This document shows positions 55,164 to 64,000 of a stretch of DNA of 64,000 nt, in pieces. The notes below the pieces were generated by a model that was given only the letters and a program-made list of their open reading frames with translations, had not been told where the DNA came from and did no database searches. Location of the stretch: positions 31,930,001 to 31,994,000 of the forward strand of contig CM060733.1 of NCBI GenBank assembly GCA_030704615.1, written 5' to 3'. Source of the DNA: Takakia lepidozioides. Lineage: Eukaryota > Streptophyta > Takakiopsida > Takakiales > Takakiaceae. Position numbers and translations under genes: made by a program. Every line of letters starts with the position of its first letter. Position 1 is the first letter of the stretch.

Positions 55164-55640
55164 CAAGGATTACTACAGGAGAACCAGCCACGGGGGTAGA
55201 GGATCAACTTCCCGATGCATTTCTGTTTGCTGTTCAACCATAAGCACCAGATGAAGAGACAAATCCTATAAATGCTCTGGGAATGTTTCAAGGAGACTAT
55301 GACCTTCCAGATGCTCTCAAACTCATGGACGACACGGATGAAGATGAAGATTCATCCGATGAAGATGAACCTCTTGATGAAGGACTTATTATTGAAGAAG
55401 AGCCAGATCCACAAGAAGAAGATGACAAGGAAAACGAAGAAACAAACAATCAAGAATTGGCCAATATCAGTATTGGAGCTTATACAGTCACCAAAGAAGA
55501 ATCAGAAGATATTCAGGATCAAAATCAAGATGATTGGCAATGGCCAATCAAATACTATCTGAACACAGGGAAATTTCCTGAAGGTTACACCAAAGATGAT
55601 AGGAGGAAGCTTTCAATGAAAACAAGCCATACACATTAAT
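55164..55640 (+). pseudogene. Gypsy RNase H-integrase linker region
   Basis: The frame interrupted at 40,775 resumes here and ends at a TAA at 55,240. A second frame, 55,283-55,639, is very acidic (DDTDEDEDSSDEDEPLDEG). Such a linker lies between RNase H and integrase in this type of element. The frame is lost between the two segments. Confidence 0.7.
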
Positions 55641-55650
55641 CAAAGGGATT

Positions 55651-56390
55651 TTGTACAAAAGAGGAATTGACTCCACAATGAGAAGATGTGTAAACAAAGA
55701 CCAAGCCAAAACAATAATGCAAGAACTACACGAAGGAATTGCAAGTGGACACTTTAGTTCGGACCTGACAACCAAGAAAATATTACTAGCAGGCTACTGG
55801 TGGCCTACTATATTTGGAGATACTTATGAACACTATCAACAGTGTGATGTCTGCCAGAGGATGGGACCAGTAGAACGAACGGGAAAGGAGACTCTGCACC
55901 GAATACTACCAACAGAACCATTTCAGCGCTGGGGGCTAGACTTCGTGGGACCCATTAAACCTCCACCAAGGTACACACAAAACCAATACATCCTCACAGC
56001 CACTGACTACACTACCAAATGGGTAGAGGCCAAGGCACTAAGAGACAACACTGCCAGATCAACAGCCAAATTCTTATATGAAAACATCATCACACGATTT
56101 GGTTGCCCACTGGAATTCGTCAGTGATCAGGGATCACACTTCATAAATGATGCTATAAAATGCTTGACGGAGGAGTTCATGATTGTACATCACAAGAGTA
56201 CTGCTTACTATCCTCAAGGAAACGGTTAGGCTGAATCTACCAACAAAATATTATGCACTATCTTAACCAAGATAGTAAATGCCAATCGTACAGATTGGGA
56301 CACCAAATTGAACACATCACTATGGGCATTCAGGACATCATACAAGGTGACCACGAAGCATACACCATTTCAACTGATGTGGACAAGAGG
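55651..56390 (+). pseudogene. Gypsy integrase, truncated
   Basis: Integrase inserts the DNA copy. The zinc-binding HHCC part ends in [10 protein letters not shown], and the catalytic core shows [10 protein letters not shown] (first Asp), FVSDQGSHF (second Asp) and, after a TAG stop at 56,227-56,229, AESTNK with the catalytic Glu. The stop replaces the Gln usual in NGQAE. The sequence breaks off near 56,390 within TPFQLMW and is followed by unrelated GC-rich DNA. Confidence 0.85.
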
Positions 56391-57240
56391 GGGGGTACTG
56401 GCCTCAGGGGGCAGACGAGCCCTCCGGCTGCGGCTGTCGACGGGGCTGGTTAGCCGTGAGACGCCCTGGCGCGTCACACGTGCCGGCAGAGCAAACGGAT
56501 TGTCCGTCCCTTTCTTTGGGGCAGGGGACTTCTTATCTTTCCCCATAAGCTGGCACCTGTCATGCAAACCCACAAGTTGGCCTCATTAGGAACATTCCAG
56601 ATAAAAAAACCAAGCATGTCGGGGGCTGAGAGCAACAAGTGCTCGGGGTCTCGAGAGGGGGCAACAAAGAGAAAAGAAAAAGGTGGGGGGGGGAAGTGAC
56701 TGAGCACCACCACCAGCTGTTGAGCACCACGGGCTCAATCACTCCCCCCCCCCATTTTTTTTTTCTTGGTTTCCCTCTCTCTCCCTCTCTCTCCCTCTGG
56801 ACACTGGGCTTATGGAATTGTTGTCCCGACTTCCATCCTTGAGGAAATTGAAACAAATTGCAAAATTTGGTTGCAGGGAATTTTGGATGTTCTTTATCCA
56901 ATTTTTTTTTTTAACTATATTTTTTAGTGAAATATTTCTTCACTAAAAAACCTGTGAAACTCCCGTCAGTTTCTACTTTTTCAATCCAACCTAGATGAAA
57001 AAACGACTTCATCTGACAGGACCTAAATACAGGGCAAGACAATTTTTTTTATAAAAAATCCCCCATGTTTTTCATCTAACCTAGATGAAATACGGGATAC
57101 ATCCGTTGAGTGCAAGACAGGATGAAAGCACAATGTCTTTCATCTTCCACGAATGAAAAACGGACAACGTCCGTCGGACGGACAGATTGACGGATGTTTT
57201 TCATCCTGAGAAGGATGGATGACGGGCCAGACAGGGGAAA
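56391..57240. other. GC-rich and homopolymer DNA with hairpins, no gene
   Basis: GC-rich to 56,560, then an imperfect hairpin at 56,665-56,770 (AAAAAGGTGGGGGG... against ...CCCCCCATTTTT) and a (CTCTCC)n microsatellite. 56,950-57,240 holds many GATGAAA/TTTCATC units; 57,152-57,203 can fold on GAAAAAC/GTTTTTC-type arms. This looks like a transposon end. Confidence 0.45.
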
Positions 57241-59160
57241 ACCCTGCGCAACCCTAATGTCTTTCTTTTGCGCTGTGAGAGCGCGCGCGATGGCGGCTTG
57301 TGAGGAGCGATGGTGCTCGTGCTGCAGATACCTTGAGCTGCCAATCGTTGAGTGTTTATGGCTCCTGTGAGCGACGCCTAGGCGAGCTCTTTAAGGTGAT
57401 GGCGGTGGCTTAGAGATGAGGGAAGACTCCCTGTCTCAGTTGTTTGTTTTTTGCTGCACAAGGGAACCACGGCAGTGATGGCGGAGGCACCACCTGCATG
57501 CCTATGACGTTTCCCTAAGAGCCCTCCTCTGGATCTTTGATGAATGGCGACACAAGGAAGTCTCTCTCCCTCCTTTTATAAACCCTATCTTTTGAAACCA
57601 AGCTCTTTTTTTCTTGTGTTTGGCAAGATCTTGCTTTGGTTAAGGTAGCAGTGTTGTGGTGCTGGCGGAGTCTTCCCTGCACAGTTAGGCTTGTGGAGAG
57701 ATGGCGACTCTCCCCCAAACAGTAAAAAAAATTCTTTTTCTATTGATTTTGCTTCCTTGTTCCCTGCGCTTAGATTGAAGTGTATTTGACCTCGATAGCA
57801 AGTGTGGAAGCCTGCTACTCACCTCGTGCATCCTCACTAACTCACAATGCGTTGTGGTTGTTTTTGGGACGGGCACAGGTGAGGACTTCCACTTAATATT
57901 CTGATGTCTAGGTGCTGCTGGATGCCAAGTGGGATTGCAGAGCAGGGGAAGGAATCGTTTGCCAGGGACTCATCCTAAAATGTTGAAAAACTAAACTTCT
58001 CTATGGCTTTTCTTGATCCTGCCTCTTTCCTTTCTTGATTTTTAAAGAACAAATGTAATGTTTTCTACGATGGGCTAGTTCGGCCCAGCTAATGGAAAAC
58101 CTCTGTTATGATGTGACAACCGGGTTTATGATGGCTTGTGTGAGAGACACACATCTGTTTTCCAGGCCCTAGTTTGCTTTGCTTACCTTATGGTAGTTGG
58201 AAACAAATTGAGAGGCTGCAAGGAACTGTTTTCTGCAGCTACTCGGGTATCTCTGTTGATAAAAGACCCCTGTTATGTTCCAACCCAGATGGCTTTGATT
58301 AGCTAGATGTTTAGGCCAGGGTATGGTGAAGTTTTTGTCTGTGGCTATTCGGCTGACATTGAAATATGGCAGTAATATAAATGGTAACTGGTTTTTGAGG
58401 CAGCCAGGGTGGTCGGGTGGAAATACCCCTTGGACATGGTGTAATGACATGGTCAAATGTGGAATGATGTGAAGGGTGTACTGACAGTACCATATACTGT
58501 CACAGGATGTGTATGCAGTCCTTTATATTTACCTTGTTTTGTCATGAGCTTTGATTTTCAGCTGTAGCAAGAAATAAAGGTATAGGGGTGTTCTGGAAAA
58601 CTTACCAAACATATCCACATCCCCTGTGGGGGCAATTTGTACTGCACACCAGTCTAAACAAATACTGGCAAGGCAAGATATTTAAATCTGTGATATCCAA
58701 GTGTTCATTTCTTTTTTAAGAAAACCCTCCATGACACCCATGGGGTTTTAGTAAGTATGCTTGGATTACAGCTTGCAGACAGTAAATCTGTATGACTATG
58801 TGACCTGCACCACATCAAGGCCAAAATATGGCCAAGTACCCGCCATCCCACCTGGACCTATGTAAGTGTATCATGATCTTGACTGGTGGTCGATCAGCAT
58901 CAATGGCATACTCTTTGGATTATGAATCATACTGACATGAACACATTACTGTGCATGGATGTAATTCTGGATTTTCTAAGCTTGATGATTGATGGATGGT
59001 ACCACTGTTAAGTGGCTGATATGTCTATTTATTCTTTCATGACAACAACCCTAGGGGTCCTGTCTTTGTCTTGACATGACAAAAAGTATCTTCCCTCTTT
59101 TTTTTGCTGTTCACAAAAGTAAACAAACCACAAGGGAGAGAGGGTGCAGAAAAAGTTAGA
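57241..59160. other. No recognisable gene
   Basis: About 1.9 kb of intermediate composition with short frames only; none shows a motif I can support. Confidence 0.4.
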
Positions 59161-59164
59161 AGAT

Positions 59165-59790
59165 TGTACTCATAAGACGTTGTTTGTCGTAGCCTTGTGG
59201 CCATTGACCCCGCGCCCAGTTTGAGCGGAAACAAAAGGGACAGAACTTGCCTCTATCAAGGGCTGACGTTGGTAGTAAGACTTACCTTCATATATAGAAT
59301 TAATCTGGGTTTATATCCTCTAGAAATCCCTTCACACAAGCACCAAACTGATGTGTGTGATTTGCCCAATAACTAGGCCTCAGGAGGGCCTGGGCTTTTG
59401 GCTCAGCCTTGAGACTTTCAAAGTTGGTAAACAGAGGTACAGGCACAATTCCCTTGATAGATTTGAAGAGAGCGCCCGGACAGTGTATCAAAAAATGAGT
59501 ATTGTCTTCAGATTGCCCACACAACGGGCAATTGCACTCTCTCTTTCCTCTCTGTTTTTGTTTGCTGTTCAAAGGTAGGCTTCCTGCCCTGAGTTTAAAT
59601 TTCAGTCTAGTGCCGAGAGTGGGTAGACCCTTGAGGTCATCCAAGATGTCCTCCCCATGTCAAGTTCACGGAAGTTTTCTGCCTAACTTCATTTTCATCA
59701 GACAATCTCATGGCAACAGACATGGCTTTGGACATTACAACCTTTAAGTCAGATTTATCAACCCATATTGCAGATCCGTACTCCAAGGCA
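59165..59790 (-). mobile_element. LINE 3' end, copy C
   Basis: The - strand frame 59,644-59,300 reads LKFKLRAGSLPLNSKQKQRG and CPLCGQSEDNTHFLIHCPG, the zinc-binding domain after the reverse transcriptase of plant LINEs. It matches copies A and B near 45-46 kb over most of its length. 5' truncated. Confidence 0.75.
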
Positions 59791-59799
59791 GGTCTAATA

Positions 59800-61380
59800 A
59801 TGCGACAAAGCATGGTTTTCTTAACCTCAGAGTTGACCCCTCTGCAGAAATATACCAGCAGCTTACCAATTCAGCCATTAATTATGGCAGGTCATGCATC
59901 AGCCAAGGCATAAGGACCAGCCTGCACTTTGTCAGAATCTTAGTATGCCACCAAGCAGTCCAACTTGAGCCAGATGAAGTAGATTCCATATCATTTGCAT
60001 TCACCCCAAGACATGTGATCATACAAGGTATCAAGGGAAGGTGAATGTAGCCTGTCAGATTGCAGGTTCAAGACTTGTACCAACAAACAGCATGAACAGC
60101 CGAGATCCATCCTCTTTTGTATAAAAAAACAGCTGGCAGTTCATAGGCCTGATGTCATGACAGATCCAAAACAATAGGTAGGATTCCATTGCAGCTTACC
60201 ATCCTCATCCTTCAAGAGTTCCATGCTAAGACATGCAAAGAACACCTTACTACGATCCAGTACACATCAGCAGTAGGCCTGAGAAGGAGCATGGCAGTAC
60301 CCTACCAGGCTGCCGCCTTAAACTTCAAGGCCATCAGATCCATAGTTACCCAAAACCGCCAAAAACATACCACCAAAAACCAGATCCTCTTTGGCCAAAA
60401 TAACTTACAACCTAGCTTAGTAATCCACGGGCTTTGCTGTCAAAGATTAAAAGGTAGGGTATGGTTTGTATGCAAGCCTCAGGAAACAAGCTCGTCAGGC
60501 CGAGCTGCGCATCGGTGGCAGAACAACAAAGGCCAGAACGCAGGCTGTAGCATGTCAAGTCAAGGGCAGTTGGGTTGAAATCGGGGCTGCAGTCAGCAAC
60601 CACCTCACAGCGCGCAAACCCCTAGGTCTCCTCAGCCCATATCCCAATCTGCATGCTCAAGAAACTTCAAAGTAGGTGAGGATCCTCACCTGGTCCCATC
60701 ACAAGCCCCCACAAAAACCAACAGGTTAATGAGGATTGTGGAACCCCAGGTGAATCACAGACCCTCACACTTGTCATCGATGTCAACTAAGAAACTCAAA
60801 AGCAAGAGAAAGAGATAAGAACATGAGAATCCCTAAACTCCAAAGGCACCTTAAGCGATTGGGGAAGAGGGTTATGGGCCATCACCACCCGCAACAAGCC
60901 GCCTCCACAAAGCACATAAGCAATGAAGCAAAGCAGGCACAATCGCAAGGCACTAGAAAGGAGGGAGAGAACTTCCCATCATAAGCATCCTTGCTAAGCA
61001 CAGAAAAAGCCAGAGGATGGAAGATGCCATTGCTTTCATAGCGGTGTTTCCCGCTGCAAGAGAGACAAGGCGCCACCTTCGCGCTCCCCTAGGCGCTCGT
61101 CCAACATGGGTACGACACCACAAACAAGGCAGCCACCGAAGCACGCCCGCCATAACGCTCTCCTCGCGAACTCAGAAGCACATCGCGTGCTTCAAACAGC
61201 AGGAGAGACGACATAGGGTTGTCCCCCGATTATTCATCCGTGGATGAAAAACAGTAGGACGAATCCATATACCCTGACGGATTTCATCCGCAACAAGGTT
61301 AAAAATAGATTTTGGGGTAGGGGTAAGGGTTTCCACCGTAATTAATCATAATTAGGGGTAGTAATGATCAATTCCAGGCC
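59800..61380. other. No recognisable gene; holds one member of a diverged repeat pair
   Basis: Non-coding as far as I can see. The part at 60,180-60,450 resembles 63,740-64,000. A GATGAAAAACAG/CGGATTTCATCCG patch near 61,225-61,290 resembles 56,950-57,240. Confidence 0.4.
60180..60450 (+). repeat. Diverged direct repeat, copy 1
   Basis: Aligns by eye with 63,740-64,000, with shared stretches such as CAGCTTACC/GAGCTTACC, ATGCTAAGACATGCAAAG/ATGCCATGTTTTGCAAAT and a common end GCTGTCAAAGATT. Roughly two thirds of positions seem to match; this was not computed. Confidence 0.5.
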
Positions 61381-61384
61381 ATAA

Positions 61385-62830
61385 TCATATCATCCGGCCA
61401 GAGTGTCCACCCCTTTGGTAGAGGCCTCTTCCTCGTACCGGGGTGCCTCTTCCTTGGGGAGCGTATGTTTTTCCTTGCTGGTGAGGTGTCTGCCCCTCCA
61501 CACGCTGCCGCTTGTAGTTATTAAACTGAGGCTTGGGCTGGCTGTCCGTGAAAGTACCAGGTTTCAACATCCTTTCAATGTACCTGGCTGTCTTGGAATC
61601 ACCCAATCTGACAAGTAACTTAGCATTGGGGTCAGCTGCAAATTCACAAGCTGCCTCCATGATGAATTCTCGTATCATCTGGAAAGTGATTTGTGCCAGA
61701 ATGGCAGATCTGGCGGCCTTCATGATCCATACCAGAAAATTGTAATACTTGGTTTGAATAGAAGGGTATGTATCATCAGGGAAGAACACCGTCAGGTTAT
61801 TCAACATGTACCATGCCAAATGGTCAAACCAAGAAACACTTCCAACACAGCCAGATGATGCATTCCCAGACCCACAATTACATCGAATGTAAGGCCTATG
61901 CCAGTTAAACAGCTGACTTTTGTGATTCTTAGATCTGGCTGAACCAGTAGGTAAGTCATTCTTGGTTCGCAAGGTCAAGTTCTCACCTTGGTCACAAAGT
62001 TTATAGTAAAAGGTCCGTAGAGGCCATGCAAAGGCAATTGGCTCTTTTTTGAACCTTTGGAAGCTGTCTTTGGCATCTTGTGCACATCGGTTTCGTTCGG
62101 TTGGTGTTATGTTGCCCCATTTGACCCACAAATCAACCGAAATAGGGGCCATCAGATTGATGTTGGCCAATGGATGCCACATCATATGGTCATTATTGGC
62201 AACCTCAAGCTCAACTGCCCTAGGGGGTAACCGGGGACGAATTGCTGGTTACCTGGTGTAGCCCCTGCAACCCGATCCTGTTCCTCTTGAGAAAGCACGA
62301 CCTGATCAAAAAAGTCTTTTACAGCTTCCTTCTCTTCATCCGGTACGTCCATAAAACCCAAAATTGGGTGATTGCTCACTGTGGGTACAAATTCCTTTTC
62401 AACAGTGGTCGAGGACTTCTGGGTGGACACAAGTAAGGCATCTTCATTGTTAGCCAGCCGAAGGGCATCCTCAATCGAGGATCCTTTCTTTTCCCAAGCA
62501 GCAATCTCAGTTGCATCATCTTCCAATACTTCCAGTAACCTAGAATGGTATTTCTGGAGTTTTTCCAGCCACATCCCATTCTTGTTTACCATAATGCCAA
62601 GAGCAACCCAATCCTCCAAAGCTAGTGTTTCAAGTAATAAGACAAGTCGGTTATCACCGGCATCTTCAATAGCTTCAGATTCCAGCTTTTGTACAGCAGC
62701 ATGAAATTCACCTGATTTGACTTGTGCAAATGTGGCTTGTACTGCTGGAATAGGAGGGGGCAGGGGCAGCTGATATCCAAGGGCCTTAAGCTCATCTTTC
62801 CATTCAGATATGGCCTTGTTGGCTTTCTGC
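61385..62830 (-). CDS. Unidentified protein with RG-rich C terminus (gag-like?)
   Basis: An acceptor at about 62,831 (CTAGCAG) opens a frame reading KANKAISEWKDELKALGYQL and LLLETLALEDWVALGIM. It changes to a next frame at about 62,240, where NQQF passes to LPPRAVELEVANNDHMMWHP, consistent with one missing base. Together they give about 480 residues: a helical N-terminal half, a Cys-containing CNCGSGNASSGC segment, FFPDDTYPSIQTKYYNF, a helical EFIMEAACEFAADPNAKLL region and a tail of RGRG-type repeats (VRGRGLYQRGG) before the stop at 61,385. I do not recognise the family. The RG-rich end suggests nucleic-acid binding, as in gag-like proteins of some retroelements, but no reverse transcriptase or integrase is next to it. 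Upstream exons probably lie above 62,850. Confidence 0.5.
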
Positions 62831-62849
62831 TAGGCCATACAAGCAACTA

Positions 62850-64000
62850 GTTAATAAGTCACAATGGTGAGGCAATAACAAGAAAGGAAGACGGTAGATA
62901 GTGTGTACAAAAACCACTAAGTACACTGGAACAGGAAGAGTGGGAAGATATTCATGTCATGTCAAGACATGGACAAGACCAACTAGGGTCATTGTCAATT
63001 AAAGACATAAACAGCCCCATGACAGGGCACCATCTAACATTTCCAGTCTTGTCATAACACACCAAGTGACGCCACCCATTCAGTCATGATAAAACAGGGT
63101 GGGAGGGCGGGGTATGTTCATGATCAGATTCCTGTCATGTACCCAAGTGACCCTTATGCACAATATAAGTCAGATTGCAGCCTCAAATTACATCATCCAT
63201 AGTTATCCATAAGATATGCACCATGCAAGATAGCATGGGCGTATAAGAGTATCTTGCCACATTACAGATCCAAGATATGTATACACAAGTACCTTGAGGT
63301 GATCCAAGACAAGCATTATGCAAAGTAGGTAAGAACAATCTGCCTTGCAACACATTCAGTGAGTGTTCACACCGGCAGCAGGAAGGACCAGCCTGCAATT
63401 AATTACACTTCAGGCCTGCCACCAAGTACACTTCTTGGGCAAGGTAAGCCATATTACAGTTTCACATTTGGCCAAATGTAAGCACCCCAAAGCATGCATC
63501 GTGCAAGGCCTTCTGGGTATGTAAGCACAGTCTGTCATTGTATATATTCAGGACTTGTGCACATAGGACTCTTGCATGGAAGAAAGGCCTGCCCTGTCAC
63601 AGCATCCAGATCTGGACACACATACACTTTGAGTGCCCAAGACCAAACCCACTTGGCCAAGATAAATCATACAATGCAGGTGGCTGTTCATATGGCAAAA
63701 TAGAGTAAATAATCATTGGCCAGAGTCCTTTAGAGCTTACCGTCATTGTTTCACAGGAGGCTAATGCCATGTTTTGCAAATAGAACCTCACTATGCTCCA
63801 TTCCACAACAAATCTAGATCTGAAAACGGCCTGTCACTGCCTTATCAGGCTGTCTTCTTTAACAAAACTCAGGTCTCCTCATCCTTAGAGCCAAACAACC
63901 ACTTATGACTTGTCCCTTACACCATCAATCCTCTTTTAAGGCCAAAAAAAAAGTGGAACCTAGTGTAAAAATCCACAGGCAAAGCTGTCAAAGATTCAAG
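62850..64000. repeat. Repeat-containing non-coding region; copy 2 of the diverged repeat
   Basis: No gene is recognised. 63,740-64,000 is the partner of 60,180-60,450. Shorter echoes (GGACCAGCCTGCA, CCACCAAGTACAC/CCACCAAGCAGTC) link 63,385-63,440 with 59,917-59,960, so the repeat may extend over most of both intervals. The RG-rich gene lies between the two copies. Confidence 0.45.

Larger units (their letters stand above)
35220..56390 (+). mobile_element. Ty3/gypsy LTR retrotransposon, split by a CACTA element
   Basis: The order is 5' LTR, leader frame, gag, zinc knuckles, protease, reverse transcriptase, RNase H, then (after a 14.4-kb CACTA insertion) integrase, which fits the Ty3/gypsy layout. 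The two halves join in frame at the insertion site if the CACTA and one CAA repeat are removed. The 3' end is lost near 56,390, just after the integrase region, with GC-rich unrelated DNA following. Several stop codons and indels show that it is inactive. Confidence 0.88.

Overview
This is a eukaryotic nuclear window from a plant, most likely a land plant with a large, repeat-rich genome such as a moss, lycophyte or fern. The evidence is GT-AG introns with plant-like splice sites, a PLS-type pentatricopeptide (PPR) relic, a plant-type COP9 signalosome subunit 8, and plant families of CACTA, MULE, hAT, Ty3/gypsy, Ty1/copia and LINE elements. I cannot name the species. No prokaryotic, organellar or CRISPR features are seen.

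Layout. About 0.37-10.94 kb is one composite Mutator-like (MULE) element. It carries a C48/Ulp1-type protease gene on + and a transposase gene on -, and its introns and flanks, and even part of one reading frame, are filled with a 9-bp motif (GTGTAACCC/GGGTTACAC and GGGTGACAC). 11-17.2 kb is gene-poor: a CACTAG tandem repeat, a PPR pseudogene with an embedded PHD finger, GC-rich repeats and a LINE endonuclease fragment. 18.0-19.64 kb is a four-exon CSN8 gene on + whose frame carries three lesions. 20.2-22.9 kb is an APC-family amino-acid permease on -, interrupted by a 798-bp hAT element with a perfect 8-bp target-site duplication (TSD). 23.2-26.2 kb is a copia 5' fragment whose LTR holds another hAT element. 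26.39-29.4 kb is a plastid-type cis-prenyltransferase gene on -, with a 2-bp deletion in a small exon.

30.1-33.2 kb holds a foldback-like element with ~290-bp inverted repeats and a hAT inserted in a hAT. 34.2-34.86 kb is an array of short palindromes. From ~35.2 kb to 56.39 kb lies a gypsy retrotransposon (5' LTR, gag, protease, RT, RNase H, integrase). It is split by a 14,388-bp CACTA element (40,776-55,163) with 24-bp terminal inverted repeats and a CAA TSD. That CACTA has a TNP2-like transposase on + and, on -, an accessory gene whose exons include an FCP1/HAD-phosphatase-like domain; an intron of the accessory gene holds two LINE 3' ends. 56.4-64 kb contains more repeats, a third LINE 3' end and one unrecognised RG-rich reading frame on -.

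The host genes (CSN8, permease, cis-prenyltransferase) are unrelated in function and sit as islands among nested mobile elements. Small deletions recur in almost every reading frame, including the housekeeping ones. They may be real decay or uncorrected consensus indels, so reading frames here should be treated with care.
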